This document shows, one piece after another, positions 45,674 to 54,955 of a DNA stretch of 64,000 nt. Where the stretch lies: positions 25,936 to 89,935 of the forward strand of contig CAZCOG010000023.1 in assembly GCA_964500445.1 (NCBI GenBank), in the 5' to 3' direction. Both the position numbers and the translations under genes were made by a program. The stretch comes from Persicitalea sp964500445. GTDB lineage: Bacteria > Bacteroidota > Bacteroidia > Cytophagales > Spirosomataceae. The notes under the pieces are model-generated. The model had not been told where the DNA came from and ran no database searches. It was given only the letters and a program-made list of their open reading frames with translations. How positions within the stretch are numbered: position 1 is the stretch's first letter; the number at the start of each line of letters is the position of its first letter.

Positions 45674-45702
45674 CCCGGAGATTCTCCGGGTCTTCGTTTT
45701 TT
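45674..45702 (+). terminator. Terminator of the short RpoN-type transcript
   Basis: Perfect CCCGGAG-ATT-CTCCGGG hairpin followed by TCTTCGTTTTTT in the plus direction. It reaches the stop codon of the converging polysaccharide gene. A plus-strand terminator here only makes sense if something is transcribed between 45339 and 45674. Confidence 0.88.
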
Positions 45703-46942
45703 AGGGCAAGACGAAATTTTTGATGGTAAGCCGAAGTTTGGCGAATGACCGCGAGTACCCCATCAGGATAGCCATGATAAACCAGGGAAAAAACAGGAAC
45801 TGCCCGCCAGTAAGATTACTCTCGAAGAAGGGAATAATAAGGAGCGGCAGAAAGAACAAATAGTAGGTGGCAAAGTACCGGACATAGTACCAGCCCGGCC
45901 GGATAACGATCAGGTAAAAGAAAAACAGAAAAACAGGTATGCCTGCGCCGAAAAGGACTTCAAAATATGAATTGTGGTAGCCGCCCCAGCCCGTGATAGA
46001 TTCGATTTTTTTTTTGTTAAAAACACCTATTCCTGTCACCCACAGATCGGGGGACTGATTGAAAAGGGAAACCATTTTCATGGACGTTTTGGCTCTTGGC
46101 TCACCTTTCTTCTGTTGGGTACGGGTTTTCTCTAAACGGGCATTGATAGCCGAATCCGGATCTTGCAGTAGATAAAGGACGAGCCCCAGAGGTAAAAAGG
46201 AAAGTATAACTTTTTGATAAAGAACGATTTTACGATACTTGAAAATGAACACCAGCCCAACTATACTCAGGCTTAGCCACGAAGTTCGATTGCCCGAAAT
46301 AAGTACTAAATAAATGGCAATCAGGCTAAATACACCGAGCATCAGCTTGCGCCACCAGGGCAACGATACATTCCGAAGCAAATCCAGGGCAGTCAGCAGA
46401 AAAAGGGTACTTGCCCAGCCGTAATGGTTGGAAACAAAGGCATTATCTTCACCTGTTTCCGAGATGTCGTAAATATTGGTATCCGTAACGCTGCCTCCGG
46501 TAATAAAGAAGCTCACAATAGGGAGAAAATAAATCCAGTTAATTGCGTTGATGAATGCGTGAAGTACTTGCCTTACAGGATACAGCAGCAGTAGGTAGCC
46601 AACGGAAAAAGCTACGTATAGAAAAGGAAAAATGTAAGTAAGTACTCGTAAGACGGAAGTAGTGGAGTCAGAAAGCAGCGCAAAGAAAATGAATAACACA
46701 CTCAGCACGATAACCGCCTGCATGTAGCTTGCCACCAGTCGCAGAGTGAGCAGGCTCTTTTTCAATAAAAAAAGCACAGAAAGCAACAGGACGCTGTATT
46801 TTACGACCCGCATGGGGCCTACACTGGCCATGCCGGTAAGAACCCCCAAGGCATAACCGACGATCACCAGTCCCATGTTCAGGAACAGGAGGCGGAAGAC
46901 AAGATCGTCGGAAACGGATTTGCGGGTCGATAGGTAGTTCAA
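45701..46942 (-). CDS. O-antigen ligase/polymerase-like membrane protein
   Basis: 413-residue protein with about ten to twelve hydrophobic helices and a long periplasmic loop, as in WaaL ligases and Wzy polymerases. Family-like segment GWGGYHNSYFEVLFGAGIPVF is the conserved ligase loop with a His-x-Ser-Tyr pattern. Last gene of the polysaccharide operon. The start is TTG 46942 in a TTGA overlap with the preceding stop. With an ABC-type exporter in the same cluster, a ligase role is more likely than Wzy polymerase. Confidence 0.78.
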   Translation of the reverse strand: MNYLSTRKSVSDDLVFRLLFLNMGLVIVGYALGVLTGMASVGPMRVVKYSVLLLSVLFLLKKSLLTLRLVASYMQAVIVLSVLFIFFALLSDSTTSVLRVLTYIFPFLYVAFSVGYLLLLYPVRQVLHAFINAINWIYFLPIVSFFITGGSVTDTNIYDISETGEDNAFVSNHYGWASTLFLLTALDLLRNVSLPWWRKLMLGVFSLIAIYLVLISGNRTSWLSLSIVGLVFIFKYRKIVLYQKVILSFLPLGLVLYLLQDPDSAINARLEKTRTQQKKGEPRAKTSMKMVSLFNQSPDLWVTGIGVFNKKKIESITGWGGYHNSYFEVLFGAGIPVFLFFFYLIVIRPGWYYVRYFATYYLFFLPLLIIPFFESNLTGGQFLFFPWFIMAILMGYSRSFAKLRLTIKNFVLP

Positions 46943-48048
46943 CTCGACAGGATATCAATGAAATTTGCAAACATAGTATTCAGGTCAAATCGCTCAGCTT
47001 GCGATCGGGCCTTTTGAACCTTAACGGCGCGCAGGTTGGGCTGGCGGATACATTCATCAATGGCCCCGGCCAGTGCTGTGGCATCATTGGGCGGAACTAG
47101 CCACCCGCAGTTTCCCTGATCAAGTACTTCGGGAATGCCCCCAACGCTGGTGGAAACGACAGGTACCCCCTGCGCCATAGCTTCCAAATTGGCTACTCCA
47201 AGTGCCTCCCGGTGCGAAGGGACACAAAAGATATGGCTTTTTTTCAACAAATTCAGAACCACAGGCTGCGAAATCTTACCCAGAAAATCACCCGAAACAT
47301 TGGGGTACCTCTTTAGAGCGGACATGATTTTCTCACGATCGGCCGGATTGGGTCCTGCGATGGTGAGCACAAAATCAAAGGCTAAAAGCGACAGCGCCTC
47401 CATGAGCGTGAGCAATCCCCCACGCTGGTAATCGTTTTTGACAAACAACACCCTGATTGGTGCAGACGGGTCGATTATCTCCGCCATAATCGATGATTTT
47501 TCCGGTACCTCAACTGCTTTATACAGACGATGTAGTTTGTGTTCAGGAATCCCGTATATTTTGGAAAGCTTACCTTTCAGATAATCCGAATTCACGATTA
47601 TCTTTCCGGACTGCCGAGCCACGGCTTTTTCTATAAATCGAAACAAACACCGTTTCAAGCCCAGCCGTGATACGCCCAGTTGATTCCAGGAAGCCGTGAG
47701 GTTGTTGTCGTCATTCACCATACCAACCATCGCCTTAAACTGATAGGCACTCCATAGTCCAACGAGGGCATTGTTGTATACCAGCACATCGAAAGGAAAT
47801 TCTTTGCGCAGCTGCATAGCGGCTCGATGATAAGCCCTCATGCGTATGAATTGACTAAGGATAGAAGACTGCCAGAATTCAGAAATGACAACTTTGTGAA
47901 CAAAGGGTCGAGGATTAGACAAATCCTCGGTCAGGATGCGAAGTTCGTGCTCAGGATAAAGATCATTGATTCGAATCAGCAGATTAGCAAATTTCACTGG
48001 GCCGTTCTCGACCACCTCAAAGACATTGGTGCAAAATAGAATTTTCAT
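46939..48048 (-). CDS. Family 4 glycosyltransferase
   Basis: GT-B enzyme of 369 residues from ATG 48048 (MKILFCTNVFEVVENGPVKF). Donor-site motif FCVPSHREALGVANLEAMAQGVPVVST is typical of GT4. It overlaps the preceding fusion gene by four bases (ATGA). The open frame upstream adds 17 unlikely residues. It adds a sugar to the lipid-linked repeat; identity unknown. Confidence 0.88.
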   Translation of the reverse strand: MKILFCTNVFEVVENGPVKFANLLIRINDLYPEHELRILTEDLSNPRPFVHKVVISEFWQSSILSQFIRMRAYHRAAMQLRKEFPFDVLVYNNALVGLWSAYQFKAMVGMVNDDNNLTASWNQLGVSRLGLKRCLFRFIEKAVARQSGKIIVNSDYLKGKLSKIYGIPEHKLHRLYKAVEVPEKSSIMAEIIDPSAPIRVLFVKNDYQRGGLLTLMEALSLLAFDFVLTIAGPNPADREKIMSALKRYPNVSGDFLGKISQPVVLNLLKKSHIFCVPSHREALGVANLEAMAQGVPVVSTSVGGIPEVLDQGNCGWLVPPNDATALAGAIDECIRQPNLRAVKVQKARSQAERFDLNTMFANFIDILSS

Positions 48049-50330
48049 GGCATATCCAGCCCGTGAACCCGACACAAAGTGTCTTCGATATTCTCCCAAG
48101 TACAGTATTGCCGCAACTTTTCATCGAAAGTATATGTATCGCGCTGACGAAACAGCGCATCTGCTACCTGTGCATAATCTTCTGCTTCATAGCGGGGTAG
48201 CACATAACCGACCTTCTTATCTCTGACAAACCCAGAAACCTTCACTTCGGCGTTTATAATCACGGGTGTGCGGGTCTGGATGGCATCATAAATCTTATTG
48301 GGGCTGGCGTTGATATTATTGTCATTAATGGGGGCATAGACGCATAGGATATAGTCGGCCCGCCGGGCAGCAATGGTAGTTGCTTCAGCCTGAGGCAGCA
48401 CACCCAGCCACTCCACACGAGAGTGTTGCGTCAGGGCGCGGGAAGGCTCGTCGGCCAACCACCCTGCCATAATTACTTCCATGTTGGGGTCAGCGGCCAA
48501 CAGGTGTCGTGCAGTCATTGTACCGCGCTGTTCTCCCAGCCAGCCGTAATACAGAAGTGTCAGTCCGGGAGTTCTTTCTTTTTGGGGCAAATTAGTAAGT
48601 TGATAAGGGTAGTTAGGAATGATGACCGCTTTATTTTTCATAAAATCCGGCAGGAGTTTCAACCTGTTTTCATCCGTAACGATGCAATGGCTGATGGGCG
48701 CATACACAAGCTTTTTTACCCAACTCGACTGATTGCCCGGCTGATTTTTCCGAAGAAAAATGGAATCGAATATATCCAGTACTACGCGTTTCTGCAACCA
48801 TAAAAAAGGCCAAAGTACCAATAGCTGGGGTTCGTTGATAATATGTATCGAATCATAACGCCGGAAAACAAGCAGAAAGGCGCTCTTGGCAAAATACCGA
48901 AACAGGGTACCCGGCGCTGTGCGCTTGCCCTCTATAAAATGTAGAGTATCGACATTTGGAGCTGCAAAACATTGGTCGGGATCAGGGCCAAGCGCCACCA
49001 ACTCTACCCGCGCTACCTGATTAAGCGTCCGAACCTCTTTATTGATCCGCATGTCGGAGCCATCGTTGAAGGACAAGTAGATAAGCGAAGATCGGCCCGT
49101 TTGCCGAATTCGCCGAAAAGCCGCCAACAGCCCGCCCGCAAGCAAGGCGTAATTGCCGTACATATAGGCCGGAACGGGTGGATAGTAAAGGGTATAGGAT
49201 ATGGAGAAGAGCAGTATACTGAGAACGAAAACCCATTGTTTGCTGTAAAGAAGGAAAACCAGCACCGCCAGACCTATACAAGAAAGCAGATAGTTGAGCC
49301 AGTCGGGCTTGCCGGACAAATAGCCTAGGCTGAAGGTTCCCAGTGTGTTAACAACTGCATTCTTCAAATACAAGCCTGGAGTTCTGGAGAGTTGGGTAAG
49401 GTACACCTTACGGCTCAGCGTCTGGTAGCGCTGATATGTTTCGAGGTCGTACCCATTGCCACCAGTCGATAACGACAGCTTCGTGCCGAACGCTTTTTCG
49501 TAGAGTGCATAGCCGTCGTCATCACTCAGGCTAATTCCGTAGGGGTTGCGGTAGGCACCCGTCCCGACATAGGCCGTGTGCCACACATTTTTTTGGGAAG
49601 GCTTGTAGAACAGCCCCCACACTAATACGGAATAACCCAACGTCAAAAGAAGGATACGACGGCCTTTGGATTGAAAAAGCAGATACAGAATAACCGGAAA
49701 GGCTAAAACCGTCGTAGGCCGGGCTAGTATCGCCCATGGCAAGCACGCCAGCGCGAAATACAGAAACCCCTTGTTCCCTGTGGAACGCAGCGCAAGAAAT
49801 ACAATCAGCAGAGCCGGTACCGACTGCCAGAAATAGTAATGGTTAAAAACCACGTATTTGAGCACTATCGGATTCAGGGCGTACAGCAGAAAAAAACCAA
49901 TTGACCAGCGTCTCGAAAAAGCTGTGCTGCGGATGAACAAACTGCACAAAAGCAGGTGAACCAACGCCTGGAACAATAGGGTAGCCTGCTGGTGCCCAAA
50001 AAAAGGAAACAGGTGGCTAGCAAACCAAACCAGGTACACATATCCCAGATCGTTGTAAAAATAAGGCTCTAAATGTTTTGATTTCTGAAAGCGGTACGTG
50101 TCTTCATGCTCTACATCGTCTAGTCCGCCATAGCGCAGAATATCTTCCACATCAATTAGGAAACGAGGAGGCCACGATAGGTTGGCGGCGGCAGAGTAGT
50201 AGGGGCCCGCCCACACTGATTTTTGGCGGAAAAAGTTCGATACGTTGTAAACGTGCGTGAGCCACAAGGCAAGTGCCAGCACTCCTACTCCGGCCCAGAA
50301 ACTTTTATTGCTGCTAAAACCAGTACGCAT
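48045..50330 (-). CDS. Fusion of GT-C-type membrane protein and GT-B glycosyltransferase
   Basis: 761 residues in two parts. Residues 1-410 have about ten transmembrane helices with a first loop carrying acidic residues (LIDVEDILRYGGLDDVEHED), as in ArnT/PMT-like lipid-sugar transferases. Residues 420-755 are a soluble GT-B glycosyltransferase (SIHIINEPQLL, TLLYYGWLGEQRGTM, SPNKIYDAIQTRTPVI). The join is at about FRRIRQTGRSSLIYL. One continuous frame, no sign of sequencing shift. It overlaps the next gene by four bases. Confidence 0.78.
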   Translation of the reverse strand: MRTGFSSNKSFWAGVGVLALALWLTHVYNVSNFFRQKSVWAGPYYSAAANLSWPPRFLIDVEDILRYGGLDDVEHEDTYRFQKSKHLEPYFYNDLGYVYLVWFASHLFPFFGHQQATLLFQALVHLLLCSLFIRSTAFSRRWSIGFFLLYALNPIVLKYVVFNHYYFWQSVPALLIVFLALRSTGNKGFLYFALACLPWAILARPTTVLAFPVILYLLFQSKGRRILLLTLGYSVLVWGLFYKPSQKNVWHTAYVGTGAYRNPYGISLSDDDGYALYEKAFGTKLSLSTGGNGYDLETYQRYQTLSRKVYLTQLSRTPGLYLKNAVVNTLGTFSLGYLSGKPDWLNYLLSCIGLAVLVFLLYSKQWVFVLSILLFSISYTLYYPPVPAYMYGNYALLAGGLLAAFRRIRQTGRSSLIYLSFNDGSDMRINKEVRTLNQVARVELVALGPDPDQCFAAPNVDTLHFIEGKRTAPGTLFRYFAKSAFLLVFRRYDSIHIINEPQLLVLWPFLWLQKRVVLDIFDSIFLRKNQPGNQSSWVKKLVYAPISHCIVTDENRLKLLPDFMKNKAVIIPNYPYQLTNLPQKERTPGLTLLYYGWLGEQRGTMTARHLLAADPNMEVIMAGWLADEPSRALTQHSRVEWLGVLPQAEATTIAARRADYILCVYAPINDNNINASPNKIYDAIQTRTPVIINAEVKVSGFVRDKKVGYVLPRYEAEDYAQVADALFRQRDTYTFDEKLRQYCTWENIEDTLCRVHGLDMP

Positions 50331-50354
50331 TCGATGGCGAGTGAGGTCTGGAGA

Positions 50355-51566
50355 CTAATTGAATCGAAGCAATTTGATAAAAAACGGCCATATGTAGTGT
50401 GATAAGTAATAGGTGGGAAACAAAGTTGCCACCACGAACACCCACAGAGTCAGGCGGCGGAATATTTCCGGCGGTAGTTCTTTGAGTAAAATCCTGACCG
50501 CAATGAAAACCGCCGGAAAGGCGTACATGATGCTGCGCGTCATGTCATACACCAAGAACGACACGCCCAAGCAGGCCCCGATGGCGAACAGGAACACCAT
50601 GAGTGCCCACTTTTCCCGATGTAGCCAGAGTGTGGCCATGGCACCCAGGATATAAAGCCAGTACGACTCGAAGCTGGAAATTGTCACGAAAGGAATCAAC
50701 TCGACGAGACGCTGCTTTATCAGCACGTACTTTGCTTCGGTCAGAACCTGTGAAAGCCCCGAAACCGCCGGTAGCCCGTACCGGTGCGCCAGCAGCCAGC
50801 GCAAAACCAGCGTAGCAGCTACTCCCGATAGGATGGCCCACTGTGTTTGGGTGGGCAATAGCAACGGCTTACGAAAAAAAATCAGGTTTTGCCCGGAATG
50901 GGCAGGAGAAAATGAGTGCCACAGCCAAACTAGCCCCGAGGCCACGATAGCCCGTTCATCGGTCCAGAAAGCCAGGGACATAAACAGGAAGACAAGCACC
51001 GGATTCCGGCTTTGCATCCCCAGCAAAAGAAAGAGCAGGGCGTAGGCGTCGAAATAAGCGTAAATATCCCAAAAGAAAATTTTTCCCAGGAAAGTAAAGC
51101 AAAACCCCATCAGCAGCCAAGTGAGGGCAATAACATCGGAGCAATGGCGTCGCAGTACTTTATAGGAAAAATAGAAAAACAAAAAGCCCGCCAGGTACTC
51201 CAGCCCTATCAGAAAAAGCATCAGCTCTTTCAGCGAGCAGCCCAGACAAAGCTTGCCCAAGTAAGCCGGGAACAGGCGGTAGGTCATCTTGGAAATATGA
51301 TGGTAAGCTTCTCGGTCAGAAAAAGTGGTAAGGGGAGAAACGATTTGCTTTTCGAGAAACTGCCACGTGACCGATTCGGCGACTTTGTGGTACCCTACCA
51401 GAATGCTCAGGAGGGCATCTCCGCCCGTAAATAATATAGTTACGGTGCAAAACAACGCTAACCATACTCGGAAGTGCGGCAGAACAATAAGCCGTTGGGT
51501 ATGCTTGGCGCAGCAACTTTCAAAATCCTGAAGGAGTCCCTTGATAGTGACGAGGTCATTAATCAT
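50355..51566 (-). CDS. Polytopic membrane protein, paralogue A
   Basis: 403 residues with about nine hydrophobic helices, no named family. Shares FTGGDALLSI, TWQFLEKQI, HHISKM and a GKLCLGCSLKEL segment with the next gene upstream at about 40-50% visible identity, so the two are tandem duplicates. Position among glycosyltransferase genes suggests a GT-C-like enzyme or a polymer-handling protein. Confidence 0.7.
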   Translation of the reverse strand: MINDLVTIKGLLQDFESCCAKHTQRLIVLPHFRVWLALFCTVTILFTGGDALLSILVGYHKVAESVTWQFLEKQIVSPLTTFSDREAYHHISKMTYRLFPAYLGKLCLGCSLKELMLFLIGLEYLAGFLFFYFSYKVLRRHCSDVIALTWLLMGFCFTFLGKIFFWDIYAYFDAYALLFLLLGMQSRNPVLVFLFMSLAFWTDERAIVASGLVWLWHSFSPAHSGQNLIFFRKPLLLPTQTQWAILSGVAATLVLRWLLAHRYGLPAVSGLSQVLTEAKYVLIKQRLVELIPFVTISSFESYWLYILGAMATLWLHREKWALMVFLFAIGACLGVSFLVYDMTRSIMYAFPAVFIAVRILLKELPPEIFRRLTLWVFVVATLFPTYYLSHYIWPFFIKLLRFN

Positions 51567-51606
51567 AATAATTATAATTGCCTGGGCGAAGGATCGGATG
51601 CACTGA

Positions 51607-52809
51607 TTAGTTTAGCGAATGTTTCAGGATTCGAAGAAAGAATGGAGCAACATAGTGAGCCAAATAATAAGTTGGGTACACCACGTTTAGCAACAAAACA
51701 CCGGTAAGAATTTTTCTGACTTCATAAGGTTCGAAAACCGCATAAATCCACCTAAAGGCAATCAATATAGCCGGGAAAGCGTACATTATGCTTCTGGTCA
51801 TATCGTCTACCATATAAGACACTAGCAAAGGCCCCAAAAAAGAGAGGATATAGATAGCAAAGACAGGCCTGGATACCAGACGCCCCAGCGCACTAAACGA
51901 AAGGAGAAGGATAAGCCACCACCCCTCAAAGGCTGACAAGGTTACCATTGGGATTAGGTCGATTTTCCGATGCTCAAACAAAACTATTTTTGCTTCCGTG
52001 AGGGCCTGAGTAATGCCTGTTGTGGAAGGCATGGAATAAAGACGAGCAAGTGAGAACCGTATTGAGAAATGAAAAACTAGACTAAAAATGATCATCCATT
52101 GGTATTTGTTGAATTTAATAAACCGTTTCAGCGTAAGCACCTTGTTTGAAAAAAGACTTTGGTTTTTGTCGTCAACACTATGCCAAAAAAATACAAGGGC
52201 CGAAGCAACGATGGCTCTTTCATCGGTCCAGAAAGCCATGCAAAGTACCACGAAGAGAATTTCAATGCGTCGGGTCATCATGGCCAGCAGCAACCCAAGT
52301 AAGGCAAAGCCATCAGCGGAAAACCAAAAGAAGAGTTTGCCCAGAAAGATAAAGCACATGCCAAGAGTCAATAAAAGTGCCGACGAACGATCAGACATTC
52401 GCCTGACCAGCTTGCTGAAAAACATAAAAAAGAAGAAACCTGCTAAATACCCCAGTGTGGTCGTGAAATACACTAATTCTTTGAGGGAACAGCCGGTGCA
52501 AAGTTTGCCTAGCAATGGTGGAAAAAGGCGATGCACCATTTTGGAAGTGTGATGAAAGGGCTCTCTACCCGACTTGGCCGTCAGGGGAGAGTCTATCTGC
52601 TGCTGAAAGAATTGCCAAGTTGTGCTTTCAGATAGCTCTTCGGAACCAATCATGACACTTAATATCGTATCTCCGCCCGTTAGAAACACCAAAAGTGTGC
52701 ATGTAGCTGCTAGGCTCAAGTGAAAGTGCGAAAGCTGGGAAAAGTCCTGAATGTAGCGATTGCACCGTTTTTCAACCCTTTGCAGGAAAAGTATCAGCAT
52801 AAGGTTCAA
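51607..52809 (-). CDS. Polytopic membrane protein, paralogue B
   Basis: 400 residues, same layout as the gene that follows it (LTGGDTILSV, TWQFFQQQI, HHTSKM, GKLCTGCSLKEL). The start is TTG 52809 in a TTGA overlap with the stop of the epimerase gene; an ATG at 52800 is an alternative three codons on. Function unknown. Confidence 0.7.
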   Translation of the reverse strand: MNLMLILFLQRVEKRCNRYIQDFSQLSHFHLSLAATCTLLVFLTGGDTILSVMIGSEELSESTTWQFFQQQIDSPLTAKSGREPFHHTSKMVHRLFPPLLGKLCTGCSLKELVYFTTTLGYLAGFFFFMFFSKLVRRMSDRSSALLLTLGMCFIFLGKLFFWFSADGFALLGLLLAMMTRRIEILFVVLCMAFWTDERAIVASALVFFWHSVDDKNQSLFSNKVLTLKRFIKFNKYQWMIIFSLVFHFSIRFSLARLYSMPSTTGITQALTEAKIVLFEHRKIDLIPMVTLSAFEGWWLILLLSFSALGRLVSRPVFAIYILSFLGPLLVSYMVDDMTRSIMYAFPAILIAFRWIYAVFEPYEVRKILTGVLLLNVVYPTYYLAHYVAPFFLRILKHSLN

Positions 52810-53918
52810 TTGGTAGATGGTAGCGAAGTCAAGTACTCGGCGATCCGTTTACTGGCTTGGCCATCGCCATATGGATTGATTATTTCATTTGCTCTACTAT
52901 GGTACCACAAGTTTTCCACCGCTGCCACAATGCGATCCTCATCTGCCCCCACCAACTGTACCGCTCCGGCTTCCAGGGCTTCGGGACGTTCGGTAGTATC
53001 GCGCATTACCAACACGGGCTTGCCTAAAGCCGGAGCCTCTTCCTGTATACCGCCTGAGTCGGTCAGGATAAGCCAGCTTTTTTTCATGGCAAAAACAAAG
53101 TCGGGATAATCCAGAGGAGCAGTCAGGTACACGTTGGATAGATCAGAAAGGTACTCCTGCACAGGTTGCTGCACCTGGGGATTCAGATGAACAGGGTAAA
53201 CGATATTCAGGTCAGGAAAACGACCTGCCAGGGTACGCAAAGCGGCGCAGATTTGCCTGAACCCTTCCCCAAAATTCTCACGACGATGGCCCGTGACCAG
53301 CAGAACACGGGCGTTGTTGTCGAAAGCTGTCTGAATTCCAGGAGGTACTTGCCCCGAAAATCCTTTCACTTTTTCCGTAGCCCACAACAGTGCGTCAATC
53401 ACCGTATTGCCCGTAATCAGGATATGGCTACCAGCCACGCCTTCCCGTAGCAAATTATCCGCATTGCTTCGCGTAGGGGCAAAACAAGCCGACGCCAGGC
53501 GGTCCACCAATATGCGATTAGCTTCTTCCGGAAAAGGTGCGGTCAAACTACCCGTGCGGAGGCCCGCCTCTACATGGCCCACTCTAATTCCCGCGTAGAA
53601 AGCAGCCAATGTAGTGGCCAGAGCCGTAGTGGTATCTCCGTGTACCAAGACCCAATCTGGCAGAAATTCTTGCAGTACACTGCGCATTCCCAACAAAATC
53701 CGCGAGGTGATGTCCGTCAGGTCCTGGCCCGGCTGCATGATATTAAGGTCGAAGTCAGCTTCAATCTCAAAGAAACTCATGATCGGTCCGAGCATTTCGC
53801 GGTGTTGTCCGGTAGAGCAAACTTTCTGCTCAACGGCAGGCGAGTCGTGCAGGACTTTCACCAGCGGAGCCATCTTGATGGCTTCGGGACGGGTACCGAA
53901 TACGGTAAGTACTTTCAT
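52806..53918 (-). CDS. wecB: UDP-N-acetylglucosamine 2-epimerase
   Basis: 370-residue non-hydrolysing epimerase converting UDP-GlcNAc to UDP-ManNAc for polysaccharide synthesis. Motifs: GTRPEAIKMAPLV at the N-terminus, VLVHGDTTTALATTLAAF, VGHVEAGLRTGS and DSGGIQEEAPALGKPVLVMR. Flanking overlaps of four bases on both sides show tight operon coupling. UDP-ManNAc made here points to ManNAc or a derivative in the glycan. Confidence 0.92.
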   Translation of the reverse strand: MKVLTVFGTRPEAIKMAPLVKVLHDSPAVEQKVCSTGQHREMLGPIMSFFEIEADFDLNIMQPGQDLTDITSRILLGMRSVLQEFLPDWVLVHGDTTTALATTLAAFYAGIRVGHVEAGLRTGSLTAPFPEEANRILVDRLASACFAPTRSNADNLLREGVAGSHILITGNTVIDALLWATEKVKGFSGQVPPGIQTAFDNNARVLLVTGHRRENFGEGFRQICAALRTLAGRFPDLNIVYPVHLNPQVQQPVQEYLSDLSNVYLTAPLDYPDFVFAMKKSWLILTDSGGIQEEAPALGKPVLVMRDTTERPEALEAGAVQLVGADEDRIVAAVENLWYHSRANEIINPYGDGQASKRIAEYLTSLPSTN

Positions 53919-54955
53919 GTAAAAAGGAAGGCAAAGTCCTCCCAGGTATATTTTGCTAAGGCGGTAAAGTTACGATTTCCTGCCGCTTCCAATCTAGTAC
54001 TTGGCGAGGTGGCTGCCATCTCCAGCTTTTGCCGCAATTCATCATGGGAGTCATAGAGCCATTCATCCTGCTGCCGCAGCCTTTCTGATATTACCCCCTG
54101 CCGGGGAGCAATAATGGGCCTGGCAAATCCCATTGCCATAATTAATGAACCCGAATTTTCAATGTTTTTGAATGGAAGTACTACCATGTCCGCTGCCCGA
54201 AAATAATATTGTAGCTCATTGTCAGCGATGAATTCATTCACGAAAATAATGTTAGACGACCGCTTTTCTTCAATCATTCTACCATAGTCTGTATTCATGA
54301 CTTTGCCCGCTATAAGCAGGATAACGTCCGGTTGCTGCATCTCCCTGAAACATTCAACTAGTTCCAGGATTCCTTTATAAGGCTTTATCAATCCAAAATA
54401 CAGGAAGATCTTAGCAGAGGAAGAAAACTGCAATCTCTCCCGAGCTGCTGCCCGGGAGACTTCGTCAGGATAGGTACTTTTATAATCGCCCTCCGGCACT
54501 ACGCGGAATTTGCTTTCGGGAGTACGAAGTTCAACAGAAGCTTTGAGTATAGTACTTTGCGCAAAAACCCGAACCCAGTCGCAACGGCGGGCCAGGAATC
54601 GCTGACAGAAGCGATGAACGCCTAGGTAGGTAGCGTCATGGGGAAGGATGTTATGCAGTGTCCAAACCAGCTTAGCACCAAGCATACGGGCCAGCAGAAT
54701 TTGGCCGCAAAACAGAGGAACGCTAAGCAAGGTAAGCCAAAGCGAGCGCCGATAGTAGTAGGAAACGATCCAATCGAAGTGCAGGTAGGTGGGGCGGAAT
54801 TTTATGACAGTGAGAATAATACCCAAAAACCTATTATCTACTCCATTAAATACCTTCAACGCCCCGCTTCTGTTCAGCCCCGCCATCATCAGTCGCTGAT
54901 AAGGATTATGTGGCCCGGCTACGGGGAGGCAGGCGATGGCGATATTTTTATTTAT
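53915..54955 (-). CDS. GT4-like glycosyltransferase, probable ATA start
   Basis: GT-B enzyme with donor motif FKNIENSGSLIMAMGFARPII. An ATG at 54889 would give 324 residues but omits the first Rossmann strand. In the same frame the sequence continues upstream as NKNIAIACLPVAGPHNPYQR, the expected start of a GT-B fold, and ends at an ATA that overlaps the preceding stop as ATAA, matching the ATGA/TTGA junctions elsewhere in the operon. I therefore place the start at 54955, with moderate confidence. Otherwise a non-ATG CTG slightly upstream would be needed. Confidence 0.75.
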   Translation of the reverse strand: MNKNIAIACLPVAGPHNPYQRLMMAGLNRSGALKVFNGVDNRFLGIILTVIKFRPTYLHFDWIVSYYYRRSLWLTLLSVPLFCGQILLARMLGAKLVWTLHNILPHDATYLGVHRFCQRFLARRCDWVRVFAQSTILKASVELRTPESKFRVVPEGDYKSTYPDEVSRAAARERLQFSSSAKIFLYFGLIKPYKGILELVECFREMQQPDVILLIAGKVMNTDYGRMIEEKRSSNIIFVNEFIADNELQYYFRAADMVVLPFKNIENSGSLIMAMGFARPIIAPRQGVISERLRQQDEWLYDSHDELRQKLEMAATSPSTRLEAAGNRNFTALAKYTWEDFAFLFT

